This document shows positions 44,400 through 54,504 of a stretch of 64,000 bases of DNA, piece after piece. The DNA is from Brevibacillus sp. SYP-B805. Its GTDB lineage: Bacteria; Bacillota; Bacilli; Brevibacillales; Brevibacillaceae. Location: the NCBI RefSeq assembly GCF_011059135.1, contig NZ_JAALGD010000002.1:248001-312000 (forward strand). The letters run 5' to 3'. The notes under the pieces are model-generated. The model worked only from the letters and a program-made list of their open reading frames with translations, did no database searches and was not told the DNA's origin. The position numbers were made by a program, and so were the translations under genes. Within the stretch, counting starts at the first letter, position 1. Each line of letters starts with the position of its first letter.

Positions 44400-46727
44400 T
44401 CACCGTTTTTTCGTTACCAGGGCGTGGCGCAGCACTTCATCCATGTGTTCCACCGTGATGAACGTCAGTTCGTTCCGCACGCTCTCCGGTATCTCCTCGA
44501 TATCCTTCTCGTTTTCTTTCGGCAGGATCACGACCTTCAGACCGGCGCGGTGGGCGGACAGCGCCTTCTCCTTCAAGCCGCCGATGGGCAGGACGCGCCC
44601 GCGCAGGGTGATCTCGCCGGTCATGCCCACTTCCTTCTTCACCGGAATACCGGTCAGCGCCGAGACGAGGGCTGTCGCCATCGTGATCCCGGCCGATGGT
44701 CCGTCTTTCGGGATCGCCCCTTCAGGAACATGGATATGGATATCGTTCTTCTCGACGAATTCGGGATCGATCTCCCATTCGTTGGCGCGCGAACGGATAT
44801 AGCTGAACGCCGCCTGGGCCGATTCCTTCATGACGTCGCCCAACTGGCCGGTCAGGGTGAGCTTTCCTTTGCCCGGCAGCACGCTGACCTCCACATTGAG
44901 CGTGTCGCCGCCCGTCTCGGTCCAGGCGAGGCCGGTGACGGAGCCGACCTGATCCTCTTTCTCCGCCAGCCCGTACCGGTAGCGCGGCTTGCCCAACAGG
45001 GCCTCCAGCGATTTCGGCGTGACGACCACCTTTTTCTTCTCCCCGCTGACGATGATCTTGGCCGCTTTCCGGCTGATATTGGCCATTTCGCGGTTCAGGT
45101 TGCGCACACCCGCTTCCCGCGTGTAATGCCGGATCAGCTTCAGCATCGCTTCCTCGTTCATCTGCAGCTTATCCTTGCCAAGCCCATGCTCTTCCAGCTG
45201 CTTCGGCAGGAGGTAATCCTTCAGGATGTGCAGCTTCTCCAGTTCGGTGTAGCCGGAGATGTGGATCACTTCCATCCGGTCCAGCAGCGGACGCGGAATG
45301 GTGTGCAGGGAGTTGGCCGTCGTGATAAACATCACGTTGGACAGATCGTAGGTTTCCTCAATGTAGTGATCACTGAACTTGTCGTTCTGGTTGGGGTCGA
45401 GCACTTCCAGCAGCGCCGCAGCCGGATCGCCGCGAAAATCGGAGGCCAGCTTGTCGATCTCATCCAGCAGGAAGACCGGATTGATCGTCCCCGCCGTCTT
45501 CATGCCCTGGATGATCCGGCCCGGCAGCGCGCCGACATAGGTGCGGCGGTGGCCGCGGATTTCCGCTTCATCGCGCACGCCGCCCAGGGAGATCCGGACA
45601 AATTCCCGTTCCAGGGCGCGGGCGATGGAGCGGGCGAGCGATGTTTTCCCGACGCCCGGCGGACCGACGAAACAGAGAATGGGTCCGCGCATCTTGTTGA
45701 CCAGCTTCTGGACAGCCAGATATTCCAGCACGCGCTCCTTCGGTTTTTCCAGGCCGTAGTGGTCTTCGTTGAGCACTTCTTCCGCATGCTTGATATCCAG
45801 ATTGTCCACCGTCCTGCGCGTCCACGGCAAGGCCAGCAGCGTATCGATATAGGTGCGGATGACGCTCCCTTCCGCAGAAGTGGACGGCATTTTCTCCAGC
45901 CGCTCCAGCTCTTTTTCGATCTTCTTCCTGATCCGCTCCGGCGCGTCCGACTTGTCCAGCTGGGCCCGCAGCTCTTCCACTTCGCCGGCGCGCCCTTCTT
46001 TTTCGCCCAGCTCTTTCTGGATGGCTTTCATCTGTTCGCGCAGGTAGTATTCCTTTTGCGTCTTTTCCATCTGCTTCTTGACCCGGGCGCTGATTTTGCG
46101 CTCCAGTTCCAGGATTTCCCGCTCGTTGTTCAGAATGTTCAGCAGGATCTCCAGCCGCTGCTGAATGTCCACCGTTTCCAGGATCTCCTGCTTATCCTTC
46201 ATCTTGAGGGGCAGATGGGAAGTGATGATATCAGCCAGGCGGCCCGGTTCATCGATGTCGCTGACAGAGGAGAGTGTCTCCGGCGACACCTTTTTCGACA
46301 GCTTGATGTACTGCTCGAAGTGGTTAAGTACGGCACGCATCAGCGCCTCTACTTCGTTCTCGTTCCCCTTCTTCTCGTCGAGATATGTAATGGTGACGTA
46401 AAAATAGTCGTCCTCTTGCAGATACTCTTCGATTTTGGCCCGCTGCAGCCCTTCCACCAGGACGCGGATCGTGCCGTTGGGCAGCTTCAGCATCTGTTTG
46501 ACGCGGGCGACCGTCCCCACGTTGTAAATCTGTTCCGCACTGGGTTCTTCTATATGTACCTCTTCCTGTGTGGCCAACAAGATTTTATTGTCGTCAACCA
46601 TGGCTCTCTCCAGGGCCTTGATCGATTTCTCCCGGCCCACGTCCAAGTGGAGCACCATGCTGGGATAAACGAGCAGCCCGCGCAGCGGCAGCAGCGGAAT
46701 CTCCCGTTTACCATTCTGTTCGCTCAT
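44400..46727 (-). CDS. lonA: ATP-dependent protease Lon
   Basis: A 775-residue LonA. The N-terminal substrate-binding domain starts [19 protein letters not shown]. An AAA+ domain (P-loop [12 protein letters not shown] at about 355, Walker B VFLLDEID) and the C-terminal protease domain follow. The catalytic serine is in [18 protein letters not shown] and the lysine about 43 residues later in [12 protein letters not shown]. It degrades damaged and regulatory proteins. The start has GGGAGGTG 7 bases upstream. Confidence 0.98.
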   Translation of the reverse strand: MSEQNGKREIPLLPLRGLLVYPSMVLHLDVGREKSIKALERAMVDDNKILLATQEEVHIEEPSAEQIYNVGTVARVKQMLKLPNGTIRVLVEGLQRAKIEEYLQEDDYFYVTITYLDEKKGNENEVEALMRAVLNHFEQYIKLSKKVSPETLSSVSDIDEPGRLADIITSHLPLKMKDKQEILETVDIQQRLEILLNILNNEREILELERKISARVKKQMEKTQKEYYLREQMKAIQKELGEKEGRAGEVEELRAQLDKSDAPERIRKKIEKELERLEKMPSTSAEGSVIRTYIDTLLALPWTRRTVDNLDIKHAEEVLNEDHYGLEKPKERVLEYLAVQKLVNKMRGPILCFVGPPGVGKTSLARSIARALEREFVRISLGGVRDEAEIRGHRRTYVGALPGRIIQGMKTAGTINPVFLLDEIDKLASDFRGDPAAALLEVLDPNQNDKFSDHYIEETYDLSNVMFITTANSLHTIPRPLLDRMEVIHISGYTELEKLHILKDYLLPKQLEEHGLGKDKLQMNEEAMLKLIRHYTREAGVRNLNREMANISRKAAKIIVSGEKKKVVVTPKSLEALLGKPRYRYGLAEKEDQVGSVTGLAWTETGGDTLNVEVSVLPGKGKLTLTGQLGDVMKESAQAAFSYIRSRANEWEIDPEFVEKNDIHIHVPEGAIPKDGPSAGITMATALVSALTGIPVKKEVGMTGEITLRGRVLPIGGLKEKALSAHRAGLKVVILPKENEKDIEEIPESVRNELTFITVEHMDEVLRHALVTKKR

Positions 46728-46782
46728 GGCCAGACACCTCCCGATCCCTGTCGCATTGTTCTCGTTCTGTTTTTTTCAGTAG

Positions 46783-46809
46783 AAAACGGCCTTCGGCTGA
46801 GGCCGTTTT
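46783..46809. terminator. Bidirectional hairpin between lonB and lonA
   Basis: AAAACGGCC pairs with GGCCGTTTT across 9 bases; both arms end in A/T runs, so it can act in either direction. The 335 bases between lonB and lonA hold this hairpin, a short GC-rich stretch without a gene, and the 103-bp element at 46955-47057. Confidence 0.72.
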
Positions 46810-46954
46810 CGTATCATTTTAGCGTAAACGGAAGACAATGTCTAATTTCCCACGCACTTTGGGAAGACCCCGACGGCGCGAGCGAACCATCGGGGCCTCC
46901 GGTTGTGGAATAGGCTCCGATCGATGCCTTTCTTAGAGGAAGAAAGTTGGGGGC

Positions 46955-47057
46955 CCCCGCCGACACAGCATGTTCAGGGGTCCCCAAAAAGTACTCGGAT
47001 TAAGCTTCGAAGGTCAACGTCACTTTTTGGGGTTGAGCATAGCTTAAGTCGGCGGGG
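46955..47057 (-). repeat. 103-bp palindromic element, copy 1 (after lonB)
   Basis: The terminal 10-bp inverted repeats are CCCCGCCGAC and GTCGGCGGGG. An inner pair CCCCAAAAAGT / ACTTTTTGGGG surrounds a central CTTCGAAG palindrome. Copy 2 at 49777-49879 has exactly the same length and matches at about 90 of 103 positions by eye, in the opposite chromosomal orientation. Weaker similarity continues about 25 bases past the 3' end. It begins 5 bases after the lonB stop codon. It could be a MITE-like element or a conserved 3'-UTR structure. Confidence 0.8.
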
Positions 47058-47062
47058 TTATT

Positions 47063-48775
47063 TTACAGATGCAGGCTCGACGAAGCAAACCCGTCTGCGG
47101 TCTGCAGCGGCACGGCGATCGTCGGGATGGGGGTCTCTTCCACCTTCTCTTCCGCCTTCTCGTCCACAAGGGCCAAACGGAGCGCCTGCTCCACGGTGGC
47201 GACGGGGATCACCTGGATGCCTTCCATGTCTTCAAAAATGCTCTGCCAGTTCTCTTCCGGAATCAGCACGCGGGTGGCCCCCGCCTGCCGGGCCGCTTCC
47301 ACCTTGGCGACGACGCCGCCCACCGGTTTTACCTTGCCGTGGATGCTCACTTCGCCCGTGACGGCGAGATAGTTGTCAACCGGCTTCTCCATGATGGCGG
47401 AGTAGATGGCAATCGCGATGGCGACGCCGGCGGAGGGACCGTCCACCGGCACGCCGCCCGGAAAATTGATGTGCAGATCGTAATCGTACGGCTTGATGCC
47501 CAGCCTGTGCAGGACGGTCAGCACATTTTCGATGGAGCCTTTCGCCATCGACTTGCGCCGGATGGTGCGGCTGCGGCTGCCCATCTCCTCTTCCTCCACC
47601 AGGCCGGTCATGGCGACCCGTCCGCCGCCCGGTGAAACAGCCAGCGTGGCGGTCACTTCCAGCTCCATGACGCTGCCCATGTTGGGGCCATAGATAGCCA
47701 AGCCGTTGACCAGGCCGATCTGCGGCGTGGTGTGCACCGCTTTTTCCTGACGCGGCGACTTCTGGCTGCTGTGCACCACCCATTCGACATCGGCCGGGGT
47801 GATGGTGCGCCGCTGTTCCGTCAGCGCGATCCCGGCGGCAATCTGCAGGGTGTTGATCGCCTCCCGCCCGTTGGTGGCGTATTTTTCGATAACTTGGACC
47901 GCTTCCGGCATCAGCTGCATCTCCATCTTTTTGACGGCAGTGCGCACAATGCTGCCGATCTCGGCCGCCTTGAGCGGACGGAAAAAGATCTCCAGGCAGC
48001 GGGAGCGCAGCGCCGGGGGCAGTTCTTCCGGCGTGCGGGTCGTGGCGCCGACAAGCCGGAAGTCGGCGGGCAGACCGTATTTGAAAATATCGTGGATGTG
48101 AGACGGAATCTGCGTATTCTCCTCGCTGTAATAGGCGCTCTCCAGCATCACTTTGCGGTCTTCCAGCACCTTCAGGAGCTTGTTCATCTGGATCGGATGA
48201 AGCTCCCCGATCTCGTCCAGAAACAGGATGCCGCCGTGCGCCTTGGTGACAGCCCCCGGCTTGGGCTGCGGAACGCCGGCCTGCCCCAGCGCTCCCGCCC
48301 CCTGGTAGATCGGATCATGAACGGAGCCGATCAGCGGGTCGGCGATGCCGCGCTCGTCAAAGCGGGCGATGGTGGCGTCGATTTCCACAAACTTCGCATC
48401 GTGTTTAAACGGCGAGTAAGGATTTTTCTTCGCTTCTTCCAGCACGACGCGGGCCGCCGCCGTCTTGCCAACGCCGGGCGGGCCGTAAATGATCACATGC
48501 TGCGGGTTGGGGCCGCACAGCGCCGCGCGCAGCGCCTTCAACCCGTCCTCCTGGCCCACGATCTCCTGCAGCGTGCTTGGACGGGTCTTTTCCGAAAGCG
48601 GCTCCGTCAGGGCGATCATCCGCAGTTTGCGCAGCTGGTCCAGGTCCTTGCGGGATTCCTTGTCGCTCGATACTTTATTCGTCCGTTGCGTGCGAAGCAG
48701 ATTCCAGAAGTAGGTACCGATAATGATCCCCACGACCACTTCGATACAGGCAATCACCAGTGTCGTATAGTCCAT
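47063..48775 (-). CDS. lonB: Lon-like protease LonB (sporulation)
   Basis: A 570-residue membrane-anchored Lon-like protease with an N-terminal helix (about 5-25). An AAA+ domain ([16 protein letters not shown] at about 95, ILFLDEIGEL) and a protease domain with the catalytic serine in VPVDGPSAGVAIAIAIYS follow. In B. subtilis LonB is made in the forespore under sigma-F. The order clpX-lonB-lonA is kept here except for the inserted MBL gene. A sigma-F promoter is visible upstream. Confidence 0.95.
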   Translation of the reverse strand: MDYTTLVIACIEVVVGIIIGTYFWNLLRTQRTNKVSSDKESRKDLDQLRKLRMIALTEPLSEKTRPSTLQEIVGQEDGLKALRAALCGPNPQHVIIYGPPGVGKTAAARVVLEEAKKNPYSPFKHDAKFVEIDATIARFDERGIADPLIGSVHDPIYQGAGALGQAGVPQPKPGAVTKAHGGILFLDEIGELHPIQMNKLLKVLEDRKVMLESAYYSEENTQIPSHIHDIFKYGLPADFRLVGATTRTPEELPPALRSRCLEIFFRPLKAAEIGSIVRTAVKKMEMQLMPEAVQVIEKYATNGREAINTLQIAAGIALTEQRRTITPADVEWVVHSSQKSPRQEKAVHTTPQIGLVNGLAIYGPNMGSVMELEVTATLAVSPGGGRVAMTGLVEEEEMGSRSRTIRRKSMAKGSIENVLTVLHRLGIKPYDYDLHINFPGGVPVDGPSAGVAIAIAIYSAIMEKPVDNYLAVTGEVSIHGKVKPVGGVVAKVEAARQAGATRVLIPEENWQSIFEDMEGIQVIPVATVEQALRLALVDEKAEEKVEETPIPTIAVPLQTADGFASSSLHL

Positions 48776-48832
48776 CGTCTATCCCTCCCACCAAGTTACG
48801 CTTTGCGATGGCGTCTCTTGAATCATATAGAG

Positions 48833-48862
48833 TAGTATTGCCGAGCGAACGGGGGAGTAAAC
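48833..48862 (-). promoter_or_regulatory. Sigma-F promoter of lonB
   Basis: On the minus strand GTTTA (48862-48858) and GGCAATACTA (48842-48833) are 15 bp apart, matching the forespore sigma-F consensus GywTA-N15-GGnnAnAnTR. It lies about 57 bp before the lonB start codon. lonB is known to be sigma-F dependent in B. subtilis. Confidence 0.72.
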
Positions 48863-48916
48863 GAGATGCGGCAGAAAGGGGGAACATCAACAAGGAAAAG
48901 ATCCCCAAAATTGCAC

Positions 48917-48945
48917 TTGACAAATAATAATTTTTGTGGTATGAT
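48917..48945 (+). promoter_or_regulatory. Sigma-A promoter of the MBL-fold gene
   Basis: TTGACA (48917-48922) and TATGAT (48940-48945) are 17 bp apart, about 80 bp upstream of the MBL-fold start codon. It is divergent from the lonB promoter in an AT-rich spacer. Confidence 0.8.
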
Positions 48946-49026
48946 TATATATTTTATTATTGATGTGGAGCCAGGATTTGTGATACATAATAGGATGCAG
49001 GAAAATTCCAAAAGGAGGGAACACGC

Positions 49027-49773
49027 ATGAAGATTTCGAACGGGGTGGAAATGCTGGAATTGGACGTGCAGGTTTTCGGCAGCCGTGCCGTATTCAATCC
49101 GACGCTCGTTTGGGACGAGGAAACGGCTATCTTGATCGATTGCGGCATGCCCGGCGGATTGGAGCAAATCCGGGCGGCGATGGCCAGGGCCGGGGTCCCT
49201 TTCGACAAGTTGACAGCCGTGATTCTGACGCATCAGGATATCGACCACATCGGGGGTCTTCCCGAAATCCTCCAGGCATCCGGACGCCGTATTGAGGTGT
49301 ATGCGCATGCGCTTGACCAACCCTATATCGAAGGGAGACTGCCGCTGATCAAGCTGGAGCCAGGCCGCATGGAGAAAGCCATGGGCTCCCTTCCGGAAGA
49401 AGTGCGCCAGCAAACGCTGGCCTTGTACGAGAACCCCCCGAAGGCCAAGGTGGACAGGACGTTGGCGGACGGGGAAGAGCTGCCGTATTGCGGCGGGATT
49501 CGCGTTGTCTATACCCCCGGCCATACTCCCGGCCACATCAGCCTGTACTTGAAGCAAAGCAAAACCCTTGTTGCCGGGGACGCCATGATCATCTGGGACG
49601 GGGTATTGCGGGGACCCGTCCGGCAGACGACGCCGGACATGGACACGGCCATCCGATCGCTGCAAAAATTCTTGGACTTGGACGTGGAATCGGTCATCTG
49701 TTACCACGGCGGCTTGTGGCAGGGAAACGTGAATGAGCGGCTGCACGCCATCCTCGGGCTGTCCGGCAGTTGA
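49027..49773 (+). CDS. MBL-fold metallohydrolase
   Basis: A 248-residue metallo-beta-lactamase fold protein. The metal motif reads THQDIDHIGG, a HxxxDH form with Gln in place of the usual second histidine. Further ligands lie in YTPGHTPGHISLY, AGDAMI and CYHGG. The family hydrolyses diverse thioester or lactone substrates; the substrate is unknown. AAAAGGAGGG precedes the ATG. It is inserted between clpX and lonB, transcribed in the opposite direction, and directly followed by copy 2 of the 103-bp element. Confidence 0.9.
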   Translation: MKISNGVEMLELDVQVFGSRAVFNPTLVWDEETAILIDCGMPGGLEQIRAAMARAGVPFDKLTAVILTHQDIDHIGGLPEILQASGRRIEVYAHALDQPYIEGRLPLIKLEPGRMEKAMGSLPEEVRQQTLALYENPPKAKVDRTLADGEELPYCGGIRVVYTPGHTPGHISLYLKQSKTLVAGDAMIIWDGVLRGPVRQTTPDMDTAIRSLQKFLDLDVESVICYHGGLWQGNVNERLHAILGLSGS

Positions 49774-49776
49774 AAA

Positions 49777-49879
49777 CCCCGCCGACTTAAGCTTTGCTCA
49801 ACCCCCAAAAGTGACGTTTGCCTTCGAAGCTGATTCCGAATACTTTTCGGGGACCCCTGTAAAAAATTGTGTCGGCGGG
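49777..49879 (+). repeat. 103-bp palindromic element, copy 2 (after the MBL gene)
   Basis: Same 10-bp terminal inverted repeats and layout as copy 1 (46955-47057), with the inner arms CCCCCAAAAGT / ACTTTTCGGGG. It begins 3 bases after the stop codon of the MBL gene. Relative to the preceding gene it has the same orientation as copy 1 has to lonB. Confidence 0.8.
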
Positions 49880-49933
49880 GGCCCCAGCCTTTCTTCGTCT
49901 CTTAAGCGCTATAAAGAAGTTTGCTAAAAACGC

Positions 49934-49976
49934 AAAAAGGCTGTTTCCGAAGCGGCGGCCCGCTTCAGAAACAGCC
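49934..49976 (-). terminator. Rho-independent terminator of clpP-clpX
   Basis: On the minus strand GGCTGTTTC pairs with GAAACAGCC, extended by GAAGCGGGC/GCCGCTTC-type pairing, and followed by TTTTTGCG. It lies 10 bases after the clpX stop codon. Confidence 0.88.
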
Positions 49977-49985
49977 CCTGTCGTC

Positions 49986-51260
49986 TCAGGCGCTTTCGCT
50001 GTGGATGGTGCGTCCCTCTTTGTTGATCAGCTGCGGCTTCACCTTGTCGCGGACGGTCTCCTCGGTGATCAGGCACTTGTTGACGTCATCGCGCGACGGC
50101 AGCTCATACATCATGTCCAGCATGATCTGCTCGATGATGGCGCGCAGTCCGCGGGCCCCGGTGTTGCGCTTGATCGCTTCCTTGGCGATCAGGTTGAGGG
50201 CGCCGATTTCGAAATCAAGCTCAACGCCATCCAGGCTCATCAGCTTTTGGTACTGTTTCACCAGCGCGTTCTTGGGCTCCGTCAGGATGCGGACCAGCGA
50301 CTCTTCATCCAGCGGCTCCAGGGTGGCAATCACCGGCAGCCGGCCGACGAACTCGGGAATCAGGCCGAATTTCAGCAGATCCTCGGGCAGCGCATATTTC
50401 AGATATTCGCCCGCTTTCAGGTCGCCTTTCACGTTGTCCGCCAGATCGGCTCCAAAGCCAATCACCTTCTTGCCGATGCGCCGCTTGATGATCTGTTCCA
50501 GACCATCGAACGCGCCTCCGCAGATAAACAGGATGTTGGACGTATCGATCTGGATGAATTCCTGATGCGGATGCTTGCGCCCACCCTGCGGCGGCACGCT
50601 GGCGATCGTGCCTTCCAGGATCTTCAGAAGGGCCTGCTGCACCCCTTCCCCGGAGACATCGCGGGTGATCGACGGGTTTTCCGATTTGCGGGCTACCTTG
50701 TCGATCTCATCGATGTAGATGATGCCTTTCTCCGCTTTCTCCACATCGTAGTCAGCCGCCTGGATCAGCTTCAGCAGGATGTTCTCCACGTCCTCGCCGA
50801 CATAGCCAGCCTCGGTGAGGGACGTCGCGTCAGCGATGGCAAACGGTACGTTGAGGATGCGCGCCAGGGTTTGGGCCAGCAGCGTTTTGCCGCTGCCCGT
50901 CGGCCCGATCAGCAAGATGTTGGACTTTTGCAGTTCCACATCCTCGATCTTGGCATTGGAGTTGATCCGCTTGTAGTGATTGTAAACCGCCACCGACAGC
51001 GATTTTTTCGCCATATCCTGGCCGATCACATAATCGTCGAGGATCTTGCGAATCTCCATCGGCTTCGGGATTTCCTTCATGTCGATCTCTTCGTCGGAGC
51101 CCAGTTCTTCCTGGACAATCTCATTGCAGAGTTCGATGCATTCGTCACAAATATAGACGCCAGGTCCAGCCACCAGCTTGCGCACCTGCTCCTGCGACTT
51201 GCCGCAGAACGAGCACTTCAGCTGACCTTTGTCGTCATTGAATTTAAACATTCGCTTCAC
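49986..51260 (-). CDS. clpX: ClpXP ATPase subunit ClpX
   Basis: A 424-residue AAA+ unfoldase. The N-terminal zinc-binding domain (CSFCGKSQ ... CDECI) is followed by the P-loop [15 protein letters not shown], Walker [12 protein letters not shown], and a C-terminal sensor region. It recognises tagged substrates and feeds them to ClpP. The gene begins 6 bases after clpP, forming a clpP-clpX operon (in B. subtilis clpP is elsewhere). Confidence 0.98.
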   Translation of the reverse strand: MKRMFKFNDDKGQLKCSFCGKSQEQVRKLVAGPGVYICDECIELCNEIVQEELGSDEEIDMKEIPKPMEIRKILDDYVIGQDMAKKSLSVAVYNHYKRINSNAKIEDVELQKSNILLIGPTGSGKTLLAQTLARILNVPFAIADATSLTEAGYVGEDVENILLKLIQAADYDVEKAEKGIIYIDEIDKVARKSENPSITRDVSGEGVQQALLKILEGTIASVPPQGGRKHPHQEFIQIDTSNILFICGGAFDGLEQIIKRRIGKKVIGFGADLADNVKGDLKAGEYLKYALPEDLLKFGLIPEFVGRLPVIATLEPLDEESLVRILTEPKNALVKQYQKLMSLDGVELDFEIGALNLIAKEAIKRNTGARGLRAIIEQIMLDMMYELPSRDDVNKCLITEETVRDKVKPQLINKEGRTIHSESA

Positions 51261-51266
51261 CTCTCA

Positions 51267-51854
51267 TCAGATCGAATCCCTGCGTTCAATGATTGCATCC
51301 ACCAGCCCGTACTCCTTCGCTTCCTGGGCGCTCATGAAGTTGTCGCGGTCGGTATCCCGCTCTATCCGTTCGTACGGCTGACCCGTACGTTCTGCCAGGA
51401 TCTGGTTCAGCTGGCGCTTCGTCTTCAGGATCCAGTCGGCATGGATGCGGATATCCTCCGCCTGGCCGCGCACGCCGCCCAGCGGCTGGTGGATCATCAC
51501 TTCGCTGTTCGGCAGGCAGTATCTTTTGCCCTTCGCCCCTGCGGCAAGAAGCACCGCCCCCATGCTTGCGGCCATGCCGACACAAATCGTGGAGACATCA
51601 GGCTTTATAAATTGCATTGTATCATAAATCGCCATACCTGCGGTAACAGAACCGCCCGGAGAGTTTATGTATAAACTGATATCTTTGTCCGGATCCTCTG
51701 CCGCCAAAAACAGCAGCTGGGCAACGATCAGATTGGCCACCTCATCGTTGATTTCGCTACCCAGAATGACAATCCGGTCCTTCAGCAGACGGGAATAGAT
51801 ATCATATGCCCGCTCACCGCGATTGGTTTGCTCAATGACCATAGGAATCAGCAT
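51267..51854 (-). CDS. clpP: ATP-dependent Clp protease proteolytic subunit
   Basis: A 195-residue serine protease. The catalytic triad is Ser in [11 protein letters not shown] (about 97), His in MIHQPLGG (about 122) and Asp in DTDRDNFM. The ATG at 51854 has AGGAGGG 6 bases upstream; the open frame continues 17 codons upstream without a start signal. It has its own start separated from tig by a terminator. Confidence 0.98.
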   Translation of the reverse strand: MLIPMVIEQTNRGERAYDIYSRLLKDRIVILGSEINDEVANLIVAQLLFLAAEDPDKDISLYINSPGGSVTAGMAIYDTMQFIKPDVSTICVGMAASMGAVLLAAGAKGKRYCLPNSEVMIHQPLGGVRGQAEDIRIHADWILKTKRQLNQILAERTGQPYERIERDTDRDNFMSAQEAKEYGLVDAIIERRDSI

Positions 51855-51895
51855 GGGTATCCCTCCTTCAACGGTTGTAGGAAAAGATGGATGGT

Positions 51896-51930
51896 GGAAA
51901 AACAAGGCACGAAAATCGGTTCGTGCCTTG
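51896..51930 (-). terminator. Rho-independent terminator of tig
   Basis: On the minus strand CAAGGCACGAA pairs perfectly with TTCGTGCCTTG across 6 bases, followed by TTTTTCC. It lies about 35 bases after the tig stop codon and separates tig from clpP. Confidence 0.85.
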
Positions 51931-51963
51931 CTTGCTTGCCTCGTGATTGACTCATCAACCAGA

Positions 51964-53256
51964 CTATGCGGTAACTTTGTTTTCGGCTACCAGAAGATCG
52001 ACGGTTTTTCTCGCCTTGATGTCTTGTTTCAGGCCAGCCAGCCCATCCTGCGCGTTGAAGATCTTGCGCAGTTCGTCGGCAGGACGGCCGTATACGCTGG
52101 CCAGCTTGTTCAGCTCTTCGGTGATCTCTTCTTCGGTCACCTGGATGTTCTCCGCCTTGGCGATCGCGTCAAGCGTCAGCGCAGTGCGCACGCGGGTGGT
52201 GGCGTCCGTACGGAACTGGTCGCGCAGCTGGCTTTCATCCATACCGGAGAACTGGTAGTACAGGTCGATGTCCATGCCTTGGATGCGGAGGCGTTGGGCA
52301 AACTCGTTCACCATTTGATCCAGCTCATGCTCGATCATGACGCCCGGAATGTCGATTTCCGCATTCTCGCTCGCCTTCAGGAGCAGCTGCTCGCGCACGT
52401 AGGTGTCCTTGTCCTTGGCCGCTTTCTCCTCCAGCTTTTTCCGGGTGTCCGCCTTCAGCTCTTCCAGCGTGTCGAATTCGCTGACATCCTTGGCGAACTC
52501 GTCATCCAGCACAGGCAGGTTCTTGCGCTTGATGCCGTTCAGCTTCACTTTGAACACGGCCTGCTTGCCCGCCAGGCTGGGCGAATGGTATTCCTCCGGG
52601 AAGGTGATGTTGATCTCCTTCTCTTCCCCGATTTCCATGCCGGTCACCTGCTCTTCAAAGCCTGGCACAAAGGTGCCGGAACCCAGCTCAAGCGAATAGT
52701 TTTCCGCCTTGCCGCCTTCGAACGGCACCCCATCCTGGAAGCCCTCGAAGTCGATTTGCACGATATCGCCGTTTTCCGCCTTGCCGCTTTCCACGACAAC
52801 CAGTTCGGCATGGCGCTCCTGCATGCGCTTCAGTTCGGCGTCAACATCTTCCTCGGTTACCGCGAACTCTTTGGGTTCGATCGTCAGGTTCTTGTAGTCG
52901 CCCAGCTTCACTTCCGGCTTGACGGTAACCGTCGCCTTGAAGATCAGGTTCTTTCCTTTCCCGATCTGCTCAATGTCCACTTCCGGACGGTCAACCGGTT
53001 CGATGCCGGTTTCCCGGACAGCTTGTCCGTACGCCGCCGGCAGCAAAATGTCGAGTGCGTCTTGATACAAGGACTCTACGCCAAAACGCGCCTCAAACAT
53101 CTTGCGCGGGATTTTGCCTTTGCGAAAACCAGGCACGCTCACTTTTTGCACGACTTTCTTGAATGCTTGATCCAGAGCTGCGTCTACCTGCGCGGCGTCC
53201 ACTTCCACCGTCAGGATTCCCTGGTTATTCTCTACCTTTTCCCATTTTGCTGCCAC
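51964..53256 (-). CDS. tig: Trigger factor
   Basis: A 430-residue ribosome-associated chaperone and prolyl isomerase. The ribosome-binding signature [13 protein letters not shown] is at about residue 44, the FKBP-like domain lies at about 150-245 ([20 protein letters not shown]), and a helical C-terminal domain follows. The GTG at 53256 (VAAKWEKVE) has GGAGGGG 8 bases upstream; the longer frame lacks start signals. The tig-clpP-clpX-lon order is conserved in the Bacillota. Confidence 0.97.
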   Translation of the reverse strand: MAAKWEKVENNQGILTVEVDAAQVDAALDQAFKKVVQKVSVPGFRKGKIPRKMFEARFGVESLYQDALDILLPAAYGQAVRETGIEPVDRPEVDIEQIGKGKNLIFKATVTVKPEVKLGDYKNLTIEPKEFAVTEEDVDAELKRMQERHAELVVVESGKAENGDIVQIDFEGFQDGVPFEGGKAENYSLELGSGTFVPGFEEQVTGMEIGEEKEINITFPEEYHSPSLAGKQAVFKVKLNGIKRKNLPVLDDEFAKDVSEFDTLEELKADTRKKLEEKAAKDKDTYVREQLLLKASENAEIDIPGVMIEHELDQMVNEFAQRLRIQGMDIDLYYQFSGMDESQLRDQFRTDATTRVRTALTLDAIAKAENIQVTEEEITEELNKLASVYGRPADELRKIFNAQDGLAGLKQDIKARKTVDLLVAENKVTA

Positions 53257-53345
53257 GTAAACTTCCCCTCCTAGATTGAATCCACACCCCGCCCTGCGGC
53301 CCTGTGACCCAGCAGCGGGCATTGTCCTGCCATTATAACCATTTA

Positions 53346-53373
53346 AGTATACCATATGGCAACCAAAATTCAA
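53346..53373 (-). promoter_or_regulatory. Sigma-A promoter of tig
   Basis: On the minus strand TTGAAT (53373-53368) and TATACT (53351-53346) are 16 bp apart, and the -10 is extended by TGG. A TATAAT at 53337-53332 is a second candidate. It lies immediately after the ysnB stop codon. Confidence 0.55.
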
Positions 53374-53377
53374 GAAG

Positions 53378-53902
53378 TCATCGCCTTACCAGATAGCGTC
53401 CGCCGCGTTCTGTCACCACGCTGCCCTTGTGATCATAGAAGACCACTTCCAGCTGATGTCCCTCGGGCAACTCCGCTTGTTTGGCAATTACTGCGTAGGT
53501 CGGCCTGTCAAAGCCGCGCGGGAGCTGCAGGCTGCCGGGGTTGACAAACAGGATCCCCCGCTCCACGGTGCTGACCGGTACATGGGAATGGCCGAACAGC
53601 ACCAGGTTGGCCCCCACCTCTTCCGCACGGTAATGAAGCTTGAGCAGGGAGCTTTTGACGCCGTGCAGATGGCCGTGCGTCTGATAGATGGTAAGTCCGT
53701 TCCAGGTAACTTTCCGTTCAAGCGGCACATCGGTGGCGGTGTCGCAGTTGCCGCGGACGAGCTGCATGCCGGCAAACGGCTCCCGGCGGCTGTCGACGCA
53801 GAAATCGCCGCAGTGGAGGATCATGTCCACCTGATGGCGGTCCACCACCTGTTTCACTTCCTGAATCAATCCGTGCGTATCGCTAAGGATGAGAATGCTC
53901 AT
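53378..53902 (-). CDS. ysnB: YfcE/YsnB-type metallophosphoesterase
   Basis: A 174-residue calcineurin-like phosphodiesterase with [28 protein letters not shown] and FGHSHVP metal-binding motifs, starting [11 protein letters not shown]. The family hydrolyses phosphodiesters; the cellular substrate is unknown. The ATG overlaps the rdgB stop (ATGA). It is the last gene of the rph-rdgB-ysnB operon, as in B. subtilis. Confidence 0.95.
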   Translation of the reverse strand: MSILILSDTHGLIQEVKQVVDRHQVDMILHCGDFCVDSRREPFAGMQLVRGNCDTATDVPLERKVTWNGLTIYQTHGHLHGVKSSLLKLHYRAEEVGANLVLFGHSHVPVSTVERGILFVNPGSLQLPRGFDRPTYAVIAKQAELPEGHQLEVVFYDHKGSVVTERGGRYLVRR

Positions 53903-54504
53903 TGCCCACTCCTCCTGATCTCCTCCAGCAGGGACTGCATCGCCTGCGCCCGGTGGCTGATCCTGTTTTTCACGTCGGGATCCAGCTGCGCCATCGTGCA
54001 ATTGCGCCCGGGCAGGAAAAAGACGGGGTCGTAGCCAAAGCCGTTGGTTCCCGCCGGTTCAGGCAGGATCACCCCTTCGCAGGAGCCGGATGCGAGAATC
54101 GGTTCACCGCCGGGCTCCACGTAGGCGAGGACACAGCGAAAGCGCGCCGTCCGCTTCTCGAGCGGCACATCTTTCAGTTCGAGGAGCAGCTTGCGCCAAT
54201 TCTCTTCATCCGATGCCTTTTCCCCGGCATAGCGGGCCGAATAGACGCCGGGACGGCCGCCGAGCGCATCCACTTCCAGTCCGGAGTCGTCCGCCACCGC
54301 TGCCATGCCGAGCGCCTCCGCGATGGTGACCGCCTTCTTGATGGCGTTTGCCGCAAACGTCTCGCCGTCCTCGATCACTTCCGGGGCATCGGGATAGGCG
54401 GCCAGGCTGTGGACCTCCCAGCCGAGCGGCGCGAACAACCGTTCAAATTCGCGCACTTTTCCCTGATTGCGTGTGGCCAGCACCACCTGTTTCCTGCTAG
54501 ACAC
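53899..54504 (-). CDS. rdgB: XTP/dITP diphosphatase (RdgB/HAM1)
   Basis: A 201-residue NTPase that removes inosine and xanthosine triphosphates from the pool. Motifs are [36 protein letters not shown] and [11 protein letters not shown]. The GTG at 54504 overlaps the rph stop by 8 bp. It is typical in length and fused operon order (rph-rdgB-ysnB). Confidence 0.96.
   Translation of the reverse strand: MSSRKQVVLATRNQGKVREFERLFAPLGWEVHSLAAYPDAPEVIEDGETFAANAIKKAVTIAEALGMAAVADDSGLEVDALGGRPGVYSARYAGEKASDEENWRKLLLELKDVPLEKRTARFRCVLAYVEPGGEPILASGSCEGVILPEPAGTNGFGYDPVFFLPGRNCTMAQLDPDVKNRISHRAQAMQSLLEEIRRSGQ

Noticed and set aside
43929-46913. 994-codon plus-strand open frame opposite ysxC and lonA
   Set aside because: Antisense artefact; the minus-strand genes carry all the expected motifs.
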